Shown here piece by piece: positions 33,876 to 45,484 of a DNA stretch of 64,000 nucleotides (position 1 is the first letter of the stretch; every line of letters starts with the position of its first letter). A program made the position numbers and the translations under genes. The notes beneath the pieces are model-generated. The model saw nothing but the letters and a program-made list of their open reading frames with translations. It was not told the origin of the DNA and did not search any database. This stretch comes from Bettongia penicillata ogilbyi (Eukaryota > Chordata > Mammalia > Diprotodontia > Potoroidae), in assembly GCA_023548195.1 (NCBI GenBank), contig JAJHZJ010000757.1, positions 682,001 through 746,000 of the forward strand, read 5' to 3'.

Positions 33876-35452
33876 CTATCTTTACCCTTTTCAATACTGC
33901 TTTCACAATGCAAAATATTCAAAACATACAAGGATGAACAAAACAGTTTACTTAACATGGCTTTACTTTGGTCATGAGATCTTTTACTTTGTAATGAATT
34001 CTCATTTTTGCTCTGAAATGATTCAGGGAGGCCCCTTGTGCTTCTGCCGTTTTGTTCTTTATTCAGGTTTTCTAGATTAGTTTTTCCCTTGAGACATAAT
34101 ATTGGATGCATCCTCCCAAGAGATATATCTGCTTTACAGATGATAGTGTTGACTTTCCAGATTTGTTGAGGTGGAAGTACTAGAGTTCTTAAGTGTCAAA
34201 GCTAAATCTGATAGCATTGTAGTAGCTTAGGTCAATGGTTTTTTCTTTGTTTTGTTTTTTTTTAGCTATGCTGGAAGGAATTTCACCTCCTGGGTAATAC
34301 TCACAAGGCTGGTGGTTTGTGTAAGCATTCTAACCGCTGCTGAAGGAAAATTGTGTCACTGACTCATGAAGGTGTACATTCAATCCAATAGCATCTGATT
34401 TCAGTGTAACCACTTTTCTGAGAATACATTTTCAGGTCATCACAAGTGAGGGTGGTCAGTTAATCCTATGCATTTATTGGAAGCATTTTAATTTTACTTT
34501 TTGCTTAAGGTAAGATCTTAAGATAACTCATACTCAATTGTTTATTTTGCTTAAGCATTCTGAAAGTAAAACCAGTTCATAAAGTCAGATTGAGGAAGAA
34601 ATCAGAAGGAAATTGATTTTTAAAACCAACAGATGCTACTGATACACTATCTGAGAGGCTGGGAATCTGGTCCACTTTAGTCTCTCATCTCTTGCACCTT
34701 CTACTAAAGTACCACCCACTTTTTTCATTCATTTCAGCCTGTTTCCCAATATACCATCTGTCAGCCTCATCCAAGAAAGCTCACAGACACAAGAGGAAGA
34801 CAGAGTAATATAAAGGCAGCTAGTTCGTGCTAGAGGGTTATACCGTCAAGATCAAAGATTGCCCAGCCCCTTCCCTTGACTACTGTGCACAAGTGTGCAC
34901 ACACCCCCACACAGTCTATGGATATAATTAATGCCCATACAGTGTGCAGAGAAGCAGTCTGGAATAATGATCTCTAGAATTCGGAAGATACAGACTTCAG
35001 GTTAGAAACTTAATATTGCTAGATTTTTTCACTGCAATGCAGAGAAGAATAGGTAATTCAGAGCACACAGAGATTGTAGGAATCTCTAGGTGATTTATTC
35101 CTATTTCCAATCATCTCAAGAATATACTTTAGAAGCAGTGATTGAAATTTCCAGTGCTTTTTTAATTCTTACACCTCTGTGATCTTGGTATGGATTCCTT
35201 GTCACAGAGTCTAATATCCTCATATGCACATTACATTTTCCATCACCATGTCCTGTCCAAACTGAATATTTTTCTTAATTCAATTTTATGTAATTATAGC
35301 AAATAAGATAATCTTTCTTATCTTGGCAATATCCTTTTATATATTTTCCCAACAGAACTGAATATCATTTCCCCAGACTTGACAGATTTCATCCCTAGAC
35401 CATATCTACACAAGCCAGTCTAACCTCTTTTGTTGTTCTTATTCTATTCTCT
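33876..35452. other. Unassigned intergenic sequence
   Basis: No gene or named repeat recognised over about 1.6 kb. It has no CpG enrichment. The 80-codon minus-strand frame at 33869-34111 has no known domain. Confidence 0.4.
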
Positions 35453-35459
35453 CTCTCAG

Positions 35460-35543
<84 letters not shown>

Positions 35544-35600
35544 CCTCTCTCTCTCTCTCTCTCTCTGTCTCTCCCTTTCTCTCTCTCTCTCTCTCTCTCA
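35453..35600. repeat. (CT)n microsatellite
   Basis: Long CT array with CCCT and CTGT interruptions. The Ser/Leu- and Arg/Glu-rich frames across it are repeat translations. Confidence 0.97.
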
Positions 35601-35688
35601 TTCTCTCTCAGTATTAGGCAGTGCTTTGTACTATACAATTGTCATCTAGTAAAAATAAAAGAAAAGGGTGAAATTATTCCCCTTCCCA
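35590..35688 (-). repeat. 99-bp block, inverted partner of 9371-9469
   Basis: Read on the minus strand it is identical to 9371-9469 except for one base. The flanks beyond 35688 have no similarity to those of the other copy. Confidence 0.85.
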
Positions 35689-37376
35689 ATGCTTGCTGAT
35701 GTCCAAAGATTTCCATTCTGGGGCCACATTTACTTTTCTAATTGTAGCCCAGCATGGAGGAATTGACTTAAATTTTTTATCAGCTTTCACTAAAGTCTTT
35801 TTATGCACTGCTGGTGTCCAACCACTGCTTTTCTACATCCTGCTTAGGACTGTGGTTTTCTCTTCCTCTTTGGATGACTCCATCCTACTCTCTGTGAAAT
35901 TCCATTTTACTTTTATGTTCAATCTTCTTTTTATGCAGATCAAGTTGCATTTGTCACTGGATATTAAAAATGATTACCTTTTCCTTCTTTTTTCTTCTAT
36001 GTATACTTTGGGCACTGGGTCAATGTATTTATTCCATTCCCTTTCTGAGGTTCTATGATAAATAGATCAAATACTGAATCAAATAGCATTAGACCTGAGG
36101 ACATAACTGCTCAACTACAGTGATTTATAGGGGAAATTTCTTAAATGGGGGGAATCCATAGAGGTCTTGAAACTGTATATTCAAGTAAATAGCACGTAGG
36201 GATACATTTAGCAAATGATAATGACAATTATCAAAACAAAGAGAAGAAGGGGAAATATATTCCCTAAGGCTGGGAATTAATTGAACACTGGAAGCCATAG
36301 AACAGATTCCCCTTTCCTTCCCTCCTCCTCTTTCCCCTCCCCCTCCTGACTTCCATCATGAATAAATCTATTTTGACAGTGAAGCAAAGACCGGAATGGA
36401 CTCTGGAGTTTGACTCTTTTTTTTTCTTAGAATATTTTTTTTTTTGGGGGGGGTGTTGTTGAAAAACTATCAACAATTTTTATAACCATTCTGCTTTAAA
36501 GAACTGCCTGGTATAACATTTAGATGTCTTGTGAAATCCATATATGAGCTTCCTACCTGCTGTGCTCAATTTCAGAACCCAAGGCTGTCATTAAGGAAAG
36601 ACAGCAACCTTTGTTCCCTCTACCAGGCACAACGTGTTGCACCATTTTTTTTTAGTTGTGGTGATTGTTACTGTTTTGTTTTCTGGCAGGGAGAGGTATT
36701 TGCTAACCTCCCTTATATTCTTATCCTTATGGACATAGACCAAAATATTTTAAACTCCTGGCCTTCCCTGGTACTGGCCAGACCACAGCAATATTTGCAA
36801 AATTCTCTTCATGTATTTTAAAGTCCCACACGGAGACATCAGGCCACTTACTGTAACAAATGGTTTTCATTCTTTGTGCACTAAGAGCACATTCCTGGGA
36901 TAGGGGTTGCCATTAGAGCTGGTAAGCATCAAGAGTTTCAGAGTTTTTGAAGCCCCAAAGGTCAGCTGCTTAGATTAGGTAGACCTCTGAGATAGAAAAA
37001 ATGGGCTGGAGATGTGGGTTATACAGCTTGGGTGAGTTAATTTGCCTGTGCTCTCTCTCATTCTTTTCTTTCTCTTGGTGGGTTTGTCTTTCTTCTAGGT
37101 TCCCTCTCTCTTTCTCTTCATCTTTCTGTCTGTGCATCTGTCTCTATATCTCTTATAGTTCATTAATTTCACTATTTCTGCTTCGAATTAACATCAGGAA
37201 ATATAGACTTCCTATTTTTCTTGCCAGAATTGAAATTAGAAAAAATTAGGAAATGAACTGATTTTTGAAATAATTAGACCAAACTCCAATATGTATTTCA
37301 GGTGAGGAAAATATTTTCCAACATTTTGTACCCAAGTTTAATTGTCAATCTAAAGATGATATTTTTAGATTCATAA
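35689..37376. other. Unassigned intergenic sequence
   Basis: No named repeat recognised. A 121-codon frame at 35693-36058 is hydrophobic but matches no family I know. A G-run next to T-runs lies at 36417-36455. There is no CpG island. Confidence 0.4.
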
Positions 37377-37470
37377 ATTGGGGCCACAAGGGAGCTTGTA
37401 CCTCATCCAGTTTAATTCCCTTAATCTGCATATAAGGAAAAAGGGCTTGTCAAAACAATCCATGTCAGCA
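37377..37470 (-). mobile_element. MIR fragment, antisense
   Basis: 'ggggccacaagggagcttgtacctcatccag', then 'aatctgcatataaggaaaaag', resembles an antisense MIR core. Diverged. Confidence 0.45.
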
Positions 37471-37554
37471 CACAATGGTTTGGGAAAAGATGCTTTGTCA
37501 CAAATAATAAGAGAACTATACATTGTAAAAATTAAAATTTGACCTAAAATTGAG

Positions 37555-37710
37555 CTGGATCTATAATTTTACTAGTGTAAGGAATTCCCAAATCTCAACT
37601 TCCCATGCCACACTTAGCAGCAGTTTCTGAGAATTTCTATTCTTAGTGCCTGAGCCACTGAGAGATGGAGTATATCAGAGTAAAGACTTGAACTCAACAT
37701 ACACTAAATT
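37555..37710 (-). mobile_element. MIR-like marsupial SINE, antisense
   Basis: 'gtaaggaattcccaaatctcaacttccc', 'gagaatttctattcttagtgcctgagcc' and 'agacttgaactcaac' follow the order at 22380 but are diverged. Confidence 0.6.
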
Positions 37711-37779
37711 GTCCCAAGGGCAATTTGATCCTTTCTTTCACTGTCTCCTCCATTTTACTTTTCATCCATGAAATTGGCA

Positions 37780-37910
37780 GTTTGATATAGAGGCTAGAAT
37801 GCTGACCTTGAAGTTAGTGAAATATTTGAAGTTCTGACATATACTAGCTGTGACCCTGGGTAAATTAGATAACCTCTCCAGTGTACTAGACAATTTTCTA
37901 AGTAGTTGTA
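37780..37910 (+). mobile_element. MIR-like SINE, sense
   Basis: The head reads AGTTTGATATAGAGGCTAGA then 'gaccttgaagttagtg', with the core 'ctagctgtgaccctgggtaaattagataacc'. Confidence 0.65.
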
Positions 37911-38319
37911 GAGAAGGCATAGAGAAGGTGCTGAATTGAATTGATGGAGGGAGTCCCTTCATCTAAAAGTTCCCTAATCCAATTAAACCACAGGTTCAGT
38001 CCTTACTTCTGTACCTAATAATTTCATAAATAGCTATTATTGCAGAGACTATGAGAAGGCAGGCATACTGACATACTATTGCTGCAGAATTGTTATGCAA
38101 ATATATAAGCAAAGTGAGTAAGCTGTTTATACTTCATGACCTAAAAATTTCAATACTAGGTGTAATTCCAAGAAGGTGAAAGGCAAAAGTAAACATCCTA
38201 TATATACTAAAGTTTTCGTAGCAACCTTTTTTTGGTAGAAAAAAAAAAACTAGAAAGAAAGCAGATGCTCATGGATTGAAAATGGATGAAAAAATTATAG
38301 TATCTGTGTGAAATGAAAT
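37911..38319. other. Unassigned intergenic sequence
   Basis: No gene recognised. 38100-38300 ('cttcatgacctaaaaatttcaatactagg', 'aagcagatgctcatggattg') may be a strongly decayed L1 ORF2 end. Confidence 0.35.
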
Positions 38320-38415
38320 GTGTTTTATTTTGTCTCTGTATTCCCATCACCTAGATGTAATCATGAGTTAACCTTGCACATATCAGGCACTTAATAAATG
38401 CTTTTTCAATTGGAT
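38320..38415 (+). mobile_element. L2-type 3' end, sense, with a 21-bp interruption
   Basis: 'ttttgtctctgtattcccatcac' and, after a break, 'gcacatatcaggcacttaataaatgc' are the L2 3' end. TAGATGTAATCATGAGTTAAC (38352-38372) lies between them where the family normally has only a few bases. It recurs with one mismatch at 39468-39488. Confidence 0.65.
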
Positions 38416-38425
38416 TATTGTGTTC

Positions 38426-38480
38426 TGTGTGATCGTCCTTCGTTGCCAAAGAAGACCGTAAGAGATGATGAAGCATGCAG
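38426..38480 (-). mobile_element. WSINE1-type tail fragment, antisense
   Basis: 'gtgatcgtccttcgttgccaaagaagacc' matches the terminal bases of the composite SINE at 60658-60960, read backwards. Confidence 0.65.
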
Positions 38481-40750
38481 CTAAGGAAGCAGAGATAAAG
38501 TATAAAACAAACTAATGCAACATTAAATGGCAGCCATACTCAGATTAATTTCAGTGACCAATCTTGGACCCAGAGAAGACATGATAGGACACATTTACCT
38601 TTTCTTTGTAGAAAGATGGAAGACTATGGGGACAAAATGTTGGCCATTCTGTTGAATGCAGTCGTTGTCTTAATTTTCCTTAATCTTTTTAAAGAACAAA
38701 TGGGAGATGGTTGTGACCTGAAACCCAAAATATGTCAATGAATCTGAAAGAAAGAGAGAATTACTCTCAGAAAAACAAGTAAACAGATTATTTAAGGGTT
38801 AACCTTCCACAAGCCACATTTCCTCTTTTGTGTCCTCCTGGTGCCTGCGTTTTAGCATTTTTACAGTTGCTCTCTCAGAGAGAATAGGTAAAAGTGAGAG
38901 GAGGCAAAACAAATGCAAGAAGGTCTAATGAGAGAAGACTGAAACTAATGGATAAAAGGTGGTTTCAATTGCACCTATAGATTTCTTGTATTCATGGTTT
39001 CCCCCTGCCTCAAAGTCAGCAGTAGGCAATATTGCAAAGAAGGCAATTTGACTTGTATACTCTTCTATTCCCAATCAGAGTCTCTTTTTTCTCTTTCGGC
39101 ATCCCATCCCCGCTGCCATGAGGACTTGCTCAAAGTCTCCTGGGTGCTCCAGAGCCCTACAATGGGGCCACATGCTTTGGACCCTGCCTTCCCCATCTTC
39201 CTTGGTGCACTCCTGGCTAGTTTAACAAACTAATTTATTGTTGTGGTGATTGGTTGATAAATACAATGCATTTACCCCTCTCAGGTAACATATTGGCATT
39301 TTAGTAGAAGCTTTAAATGACTAAATTGAAACCAGTACCTAGTGAGTAAATTTCAGACTTAGTTTCAGGTCAGTGGGGAGGATATTCTGTGGTAGGGGGA
39401 TACTGAAAGGCCCCTCAGATCAAGCTTGGCCTTACCGATAGCCTGGCTGTTCTGTCTTTCATTAACATAGATGTAATCACGAGTTAACAATTTGTCAGAC
39501 AACCAGTTCTGTTTCTAAGCTTGAGGATCTGATACTATTCCCTTGGGATCACAGTTTTCAGATAAAGCCTCCTGTCTACTTAATGTCTGGCAAAGTAGAG
39601 CTTGTTGGTTAACCGCTAAATGAGAACAGGGTATGTACACAAAAGACATGCACAGTCATGGAATCCTGGTACATTCTTCCAAGTCCATGTAGGGATTTAT
39701 TGTATCGGGCAGAACATATTGTATTTGCTCATAAGAACTGAGTTATCATCAGCCTATCTCCCATTATATTACCTTTCCCCAAATGAAATTCAGGAAGGTT
39801 ACTGGAAGGAGAAGAAGCAATTCCTTTATCTATGTCCCCCCTACCCAGATGACCATAGTAATTTATCCTTCTCATTCAAACACAGACTGAGAGCTCAAGT
39901 ACTTCCTCTAGCACTGATCCCTCAGTTGCTAATATACAACCCTCCCTTGCAAAAAAAATTATTTCGCGTTAACTTTTATTTATAAGACGTCACCATGGAA
40001 GATGTTTTGTATAATGATGAACTTTCTCTGATCTCTCTTCAAGAGCGTAGGTAGAGTTATTTCTCTTTGATCATGCCTATTGATCCTACCCTGATCATTG
40101 GGAGCTGGCTCTACCCCCTTATCCTTTCTACCTAGACTGCTGGCCTTGTTTGTTTCTTTTTGTCTGTTTTTTTTAACCACTTCTGTTCTTTGAAGGCAAG
40201 AGATTCAGAAGGGAAAAGCATATTTGAGAAGTGAACAGCTGGTAAAAGGATGGTTTTGGAGATAGGATTTAGATTTTTGGACCATGGCTTACATTGCAAG
40301 AATGACATGGTCCTGGCAGGGACTGAGTGTATTTAATAAGAACTTGGAAGCATGTATTTGCCTGGATTCTTGCAAATCTAGTCAACAGAACTCTCAACTA
40401 AACAGGATGATGAGGGAAGAAAATTGCCTATGTATATTCAAGTCATATGCTATAGAGAATACCTGTAACAAGAAAGAAGAAAATGGTTATGACACTCAAA
40501 ATCTCACTGGTGACAAAAAATCTGAGAAAGGAATCAGTACAGGTAGCAGTCAAACAGAAGTAGATAGTATAAAGAAAGGCAAATTTGCCCTCATAGGTAT
40601 CAATGGAGTTTGGTAAAATATGATCTATGATTGAAATATGGATCTGGAATGGTATGCTTTAATTAAAAAAAACTAGAGATAAAGTGGAGATTTAGTATTG
40701 TATGTCATGGAGACATGCTCCTGTGAAGAAATCTAAAGCAGGGGGAAGCA
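38481..40750. other. Unassigned intergenic sequence
   Basis: No named repeat recognised over 2.3 kb. Frames of 121 codons (39620-39985) and 110 codons (40284-40616) show no domain, no signal peptide and no homology that I recognise. I do not call them genes. Confidence 0.4.
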
Positions 40751-40907
40751 TGTATAATGCTAATGAGATTAAAGATCTTCCCCACCCATTAATGGGCCTG
40801 CCCATTAAGGAAAACTTGAGGGAGAGTTGTAGGAAGGCTTTTTATTTACACTGTTTATTAATGAGGCAGTGGTTCTCAAGGATTGTGATGTCCTCTGGCT
40901 CTCCAAA

Positions 40908-40965
<58 letters not shown>

Positions 40966-41375
40966 ATACTCTGAGGTGAGATTTTGTTTTGGGACTTACT
41001 CATTGGAAGTGTTTGCTTGGCCACAGGAGACTCTGGGCACCTGTTAAAGAGCTCCCAGACTTTGAAAACCCAGATATTGGTGCTTCTCTCTCTGGTAACC
41101 ATGTATGCATGATCTGACAGTTGGATCTGTCTGTTGATCTGTCATGTATGTATTGCTTATAGTCAAACAGTTGGAAGCCCTGTTTATTGATTATTATTTC
41201 TTTGTATTTTCTCTGAAGTTCAGGGTGCTGACTTTTCCCCTGAACTAAGTGAATAATGTACGTGCTTGATTAAAGTGATTGTTGACACCTCAAAAGTTGC
41301 TTTCCTTTAAGAAAAACAGATCTAGAAACCTGTACAGCCAGCCCTCCTGTGTATGTTGGGGTGCTTGCATTTACA
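40751..41375 (+). mobile_element. Solo LTR of an endogenous-retrovirus-like element, copy 2
   Basis: 625 bp, starting TGTATAATG and ending TTTACA. It shares the order of copy 1: the 'ccacccattaatgggcctgcccattaagg' block, 'ctgaggtgagatt', 'gagctcccagactttg', 'aagttcagggtgctg' and a possible poly-A signal ATTAAA (41269-41274). The place of the TATA box is occupied by a long (AT)n run. The spread of substitutions from copy 1 suggests separate old insertions, not one provirus. No internal retroviral genes are seen. Confidence 0.75.
40912..40957. repeat. (AT)23 array at the LTR TATA-box position
   Basis: 23 AT units followed by GTATGTATATACTC. In copy 1 the aligned sequence is GTGTATAAATACTCC, so the array replaces or expands the TATA box. 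Confidence 0.95.
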
Positions 41376-41750
41376 GCATGGTGGATAGCATTTAGAAGAG
41401 GATAAATAGAGGCAAAAACTGGTATTAGAGGATACTACAAACCACATGGACAGAAAGAGAAACTAGATGAGGATTTTGGGATAAGGATTACAAGACTGAA
41501 AGAGAGACATGATAAGGCAGTGATAGAGGAACTGAATACAGACACATATAGTCTGTAGTTTTCTTTCTACTTAAAACAGAGATGCTAGTAATTCCTTTAA
41601 AAAAATTAGTAATTTCTCCCTCTAAAAGATGGAATAATTGAATGAGATTCAATTTTGGATTTTGTCCACATCAACAAGGAGGAACTTGATTGCTGGGGTA
41701 GGAATGATGGGAAACAAGGTTAATTTGTGAAATACATGTTCATGGAACTC
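41376..41750. other. Unassigned intergenic sequence
   Basis: No gene or repeat recognised. Confidence 0.4.
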
Positions 41751-43205
41751 TCACTTTTCAAGTATTTATTGTTGCTTTTATCTTTAATTTTTGTTTGATT
41801 TTTTTCTCAATTCCATATAAACAAAATATTTAACTTATTTTTTAAAATTTTGAGCTCCCCTGAGAAGAATAGAGAAAAAATTTAAAAGTATGTTTCAATT
41901 TGCATTCAGATTCTATCAGTTCTTTCTCTGGAGATGTATAGCATTTTTCATCATGAGTCCTTTGGATTTGTCATGGATCATAGTGTTACTGAGAATGCCA
42001 AGTCATTCACAGTTGATCATCATTATTTCTTATTGTATACAATGTTCTCCTTACTCCGCTCATCTTACGTTGCATCAGTTCATGTAAGTTTTCCAGATTT
42101 TTCTGAAATTATCCTGCTCATCATTTCTTAGAAGATAACAGTATTCCATCATAATTATATGCTACAACTTGTTCAGCCATTCCCCAATTGATGAGTATCC
42201 TCTCAATTTCCATTTCTTTGCCATCACAAAAAGAGTTGCTATAACTTTTTATAACTATTTAAAATATTTTTCCCCAGACAGCTAGGTGGCACAGTGGATA
42301 GAGTGGTAGCTTAGAATCAGGAAGACCTGAGTTCAAATATAGCTTCAGAAATCTATTAACCGTGTGACCCTGGATAAGTCATTTAATTCTGTTTGCCTCA
42401 GTTTCCTCATCTGTAAAATGATCTGGAGAAGGAAATGGCAACCCACTCCAATATCTTTGCTAAGAAAACCCCAATTATGGTCACAAAGAGTGGACACAAC
42501 TGAAATGACTCAACAACAAATAGATATTTAACACATAGTTCCTTTTACTTTTTCTTTGATCTCTTTGGGGTACAGACCTCATAGTGGTATTGGTAGATCA
42601 AGAGATTTACACAGTTTTATAACCTTTGGGCATAGTTCCAAATAGCTCCCCAGAATGGTTGGATCAGTTCACAATGATGTATTAGTGTCCTGATTTTCCC
42701 ACATCCCCTCCAACATTTTTGTCATTTTCCTTTTATGTCATATTGGCCAATCTGATAGGCATGAGATAGTATCTTAGAGTTCTAATTTGTGTTTCTCTAA
42801 TCAGTAGCAATTCAGAGCAGTTTTATATGAATATAGAAGACTTTGATTTCTTCTTCTGAAAACTCTCTGTTCATATCTTCTAACCATTTGTCAATTGAGG
42901 AATAACTTGAATTCTTATAAATTTGACTCAGTTCTCTATATATTTGAGAAATAAGGGCTTTATCAGAGAAACTTGTTATAAAAATTTCCCCCCAGTTTCT
43001 TGTTTTCTTTCTAATATGACTGCATTTGGTTTTGTTTGTGCAAAATGTAAGCAATATTATCCATTTTACACCTCATGATGCTCTCTTTTTCTTGTTTTGT
43101 CAGAAATTCTGCCCTTATCTATAAATCTGTCTAGTAAAATTCCATGATCCCCTAATTTGCTTGTGACAAAACCCTTTATTTCTAAATCATATGCCCATTT
43201 ATTCT
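41751..43205 (-). mobile_element. L1 LINE 3' part, antisense, split by an RTE SINE
   Basis: T-rich left end, 3' UTR ('attttgagctcccctgag', 'gtttcaatttgcattcag'), then the end of ORF2 read backwards ('aacttgttcagccattccccaattg'). After the SINE at 42279-42520 the same ORF2 continues to about 43205. The minus-strand frame 42812-43054 keeps a piece of ORF2 (YKNSSYSSIDKWLEDMNREF) that aligns with TSHSPIDKWSKDMNRQF near 50240. 5' truncated and dead. Confidence 0.85.
42279..42520 (+). mobile_element. RTE/BovB-like SINE (RTESINE type), sense
   Basis: The head reads ACAGCTAGGTGGCACAGTGG then 'gaagacctgagttcaaat', followed by the core 'gtgtgaccctggataagtcat'. The body reads 'ctggagaaggaaatggcaacccactccaa' then 'ccccaattatggtcacaaagag' and ends in ACTCAACAACAA. 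Nearly full length. It lies inside the antisense L1, so it is younger than that L1. Confidence 0.9.
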
Positions 43206-43227
43206 TCAAGTGTTTGAAAAGTCATCA

Positions 43228-43525
43228 TCTGAAAGAGGAATTAGACTTCTACTTGACTCCAGAGGGCAGAACTTGAGTCAATGGGTGGAAGGTGTAGAAA
43301 AGCATATTTAGAAACTACGAGGACAATATTTTCTAACAAAGTTATCCAAAAGTGTATAGATCCTCTTGAGAGGTAGTAGATTCTTGACTTCATAGAAAGT
43401 CCTCAAGTAGAGATTGTATGATCATGTACTGGTTATATTCTGGAAAGGATTCTTGTTCAGCTTTGGGCAGGACTTGCTGACCATGGAGTCTTATTTCTAA
43501 TTCAGTTCCTTGAATCTGGTGCTAT
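43228..43525 (+). mobile_element. L3/CR1 LINE 3' end, sense
   Basis: 'gaggaattagacttctacttgactccagagggcag', 'caatgggtggaaggtgtagaaaagc', 'aatattttctaacaaagttatccaaaagtg', 'gagaggtagtagattcttgac' and 'aggattcttgttcagctttggg' follow the 3' end of mammalian L3 (CR1 clade) in order. Very old. Confidence 0.75.
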
Positions 43526-44639
43526 GAGCCAATAGAAGTATGTTTAGGGGTATTCTGGTAAGTGTTTAACAACCCACTCTACCAATGGAGAGGAGGAGCA
43601 ATCATCATATTTTTACATTAAATCTACATTACTTACATTCCCCCATCACTTTCATAAGACTAGATAATCAACAAATCAATAAAGGAATCCCTGATTTTTT
43701 AATTTCTAAGGTGAAAGTACATTGAACATCTAACTATTGGCTCTCCTGAGACAGTTCTAGTTGACTCCAACACACTCTTGCCTCGTTTCAAGTCACAACT
43801 CTGCCAATAACAGGCTGAGCCACATTTATTGCCTCACTCTTTGCCTCAAGAAGAATTGACCAAGTAGGCTAGAATTAAATTATTAGATACCTGATCATAT
43901 TCAGAAATTACCCTGGCAACTGTAATTGAGAGGCTATTTGTTCATTTCTAATCACATCTTCACTATGCTTTTATAGTGGAAAATTTTCAAAATGCCACTT
44001 CACATTTGAATATATTTTTTATTTGCACAAAACTATATCTTTAACCATCTATTTCAAAAAGCTTATATTTTCAATGTACAAATTAGCCTTCAAATGTATG
44101 TTTGGCATTGTCCAGTGAAATGAGTAAGTAATGCAATTAGCAGCCTAAAATGTGAGGAGTTAAGAGTGATTGCAGAAACCATGATGAGTTTAACCACTCA
44201 TCAATGTGAGATTAATCTCTATGGTAAACAAAGGATGATTCAGATAATTTAATCTGGATCCTTATTGGATGGTGACTAAGCAGAATTTGAGGACAAAATA
44301 TGGTAACAGAATATACAGGAGCAGTGATAGCGTGACAATGGAGTCCTTTTCTCTTCAATTTGGGAGCTTGGAAAGGGAAAGCTAAAATTGAAATTATGAC
44401 TTTTTCTACAATTCTCTTTCCAGTGGTTCCTGATTGTACTGAAACTTGAAGGTTTGCTGTTTAATCATTTAAGAAAGAGTCGATGATAATTTTTGCCCTA
44501 TAATTGATTTTAGAAATTGTTTGGATATGTTGGTTTTGGAAAGAGGGTAGTTCAGAGCTCTTAGTGCAGGGTTAAGATTACTGACTTTTAGCCTTAGTTT
44601 TGACAGTAAGACACTTTACCACTATTGGCATATCTCTTT
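43526..44639. other. Unassigned intergenic sequence
   Basis: No gene or named repeat recognised; AT-rich. Confidence 0.4.
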
Positions 44640-44785
44640 AAACTTATTTCCTGACCTGTGGAGCAGCACCGAGGGTGGGAAACAAGCTGAACGGAGCCAG
44701 TGAGAGCCACCGAGTGCCAGATATCAGTGCAGCAGCTCCTGAGACCTTCAGCCCAAAGATTAAACTTTGGCAAGTCACCTATTGA
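44640..44785 (+). other. CpG-bearing segment directly 5' of the full-length L1
   Basis: This piece is richer in G, C and CpG than its surroundings (CACCGAGGG, GAACGGAGCC, CACCGAGTGCC within 60 bp) and joins straight onto the L1 start. It may be additional L1 5' UTR (promoter) or an unrelated fragment. Confidence 0.4.
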
Positions 44786-45484
44786 ACTTCTGGGAGCCAA
44801 GATGGTGGAGTGATCAGTAAATGCTCTCTCCTCCCCCCTTGATGACCATGAAAGAACTATAAAATATTTCCCCAGAAAAATCCTGGATCAGTGGTAACAG
44901 CAAAGGGGCCAATAAAAGTCTCATAACACCTGAGGTTAGGAAAATAGCTAAAGGGGATTCCTCCTATGGTGGCAGAGGCAAACCAGAAGGACAGAGGACC
45001 CAGGGCAGAGAAAACTCACACTAGGACCCAAGCAAGCCTCAGCATCAGGAGAGGAGTCCCAGGAGGGGTGTGAACACGCATTAGCATCTAGGCGTGCCTC
45101 AACACTCCAGGGGAATCAGAAAGACAATAGGGCAGCTGGAATTACCAGTCCCTGAGCTTGCCTTTGCCTCAGTTCAGCTGAGGTGATCTCCTGTGACCAG
45201 ACCACTCCTCCCCAACACTTAACAAGCTAACCCCAGGGCTGATCAGGGAAACACAAAACAAAAACCTGCTTTTAGCTTTTTCACACATCAGCTCAACACA
45301 AAGTTCTGCAGCTTCTGACTGAAAGAACCAGAAGCCATAACACTCAATCAACATCACAAACAAGAAAAAGCAGAGGGACAAAAGAACCACAGAATCTTTC
45401 TATGGGGATAAGGACCAAAACACAAACACCAAAGAGGTCAGAGCTGAGACTGTACTTCCATCTGAAACTTCAGAAGGGACTATG

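Noticed and set aside
35693..36058. 121-codon hydrophobic plus-strand frame next to the CT array
   Set aside because: It matches no family I know and has no second supporting exon. Hydrophobicity follows from T-rich sequence.
39620..39985. 121-codon plus-strand frame
   Set aside because: No domain recognised and no codon or context support. Not called as a gene.
40284..40616. 110-codon plus-strand frame just upstream of an LTR
   Set aside because: I considered a retroviral or captured gene, but no gag, pol or env motif is present and nothing links it to the LTR.
29302..41375. One provirus bounded by the two LTRs
   Set aside because: Both LTRs have the same orientation, but they differ at many sites, the 10.8 kb between them holds SINEs, an L2 and a MITE with no retroviral genes, and each LTR looks solo.
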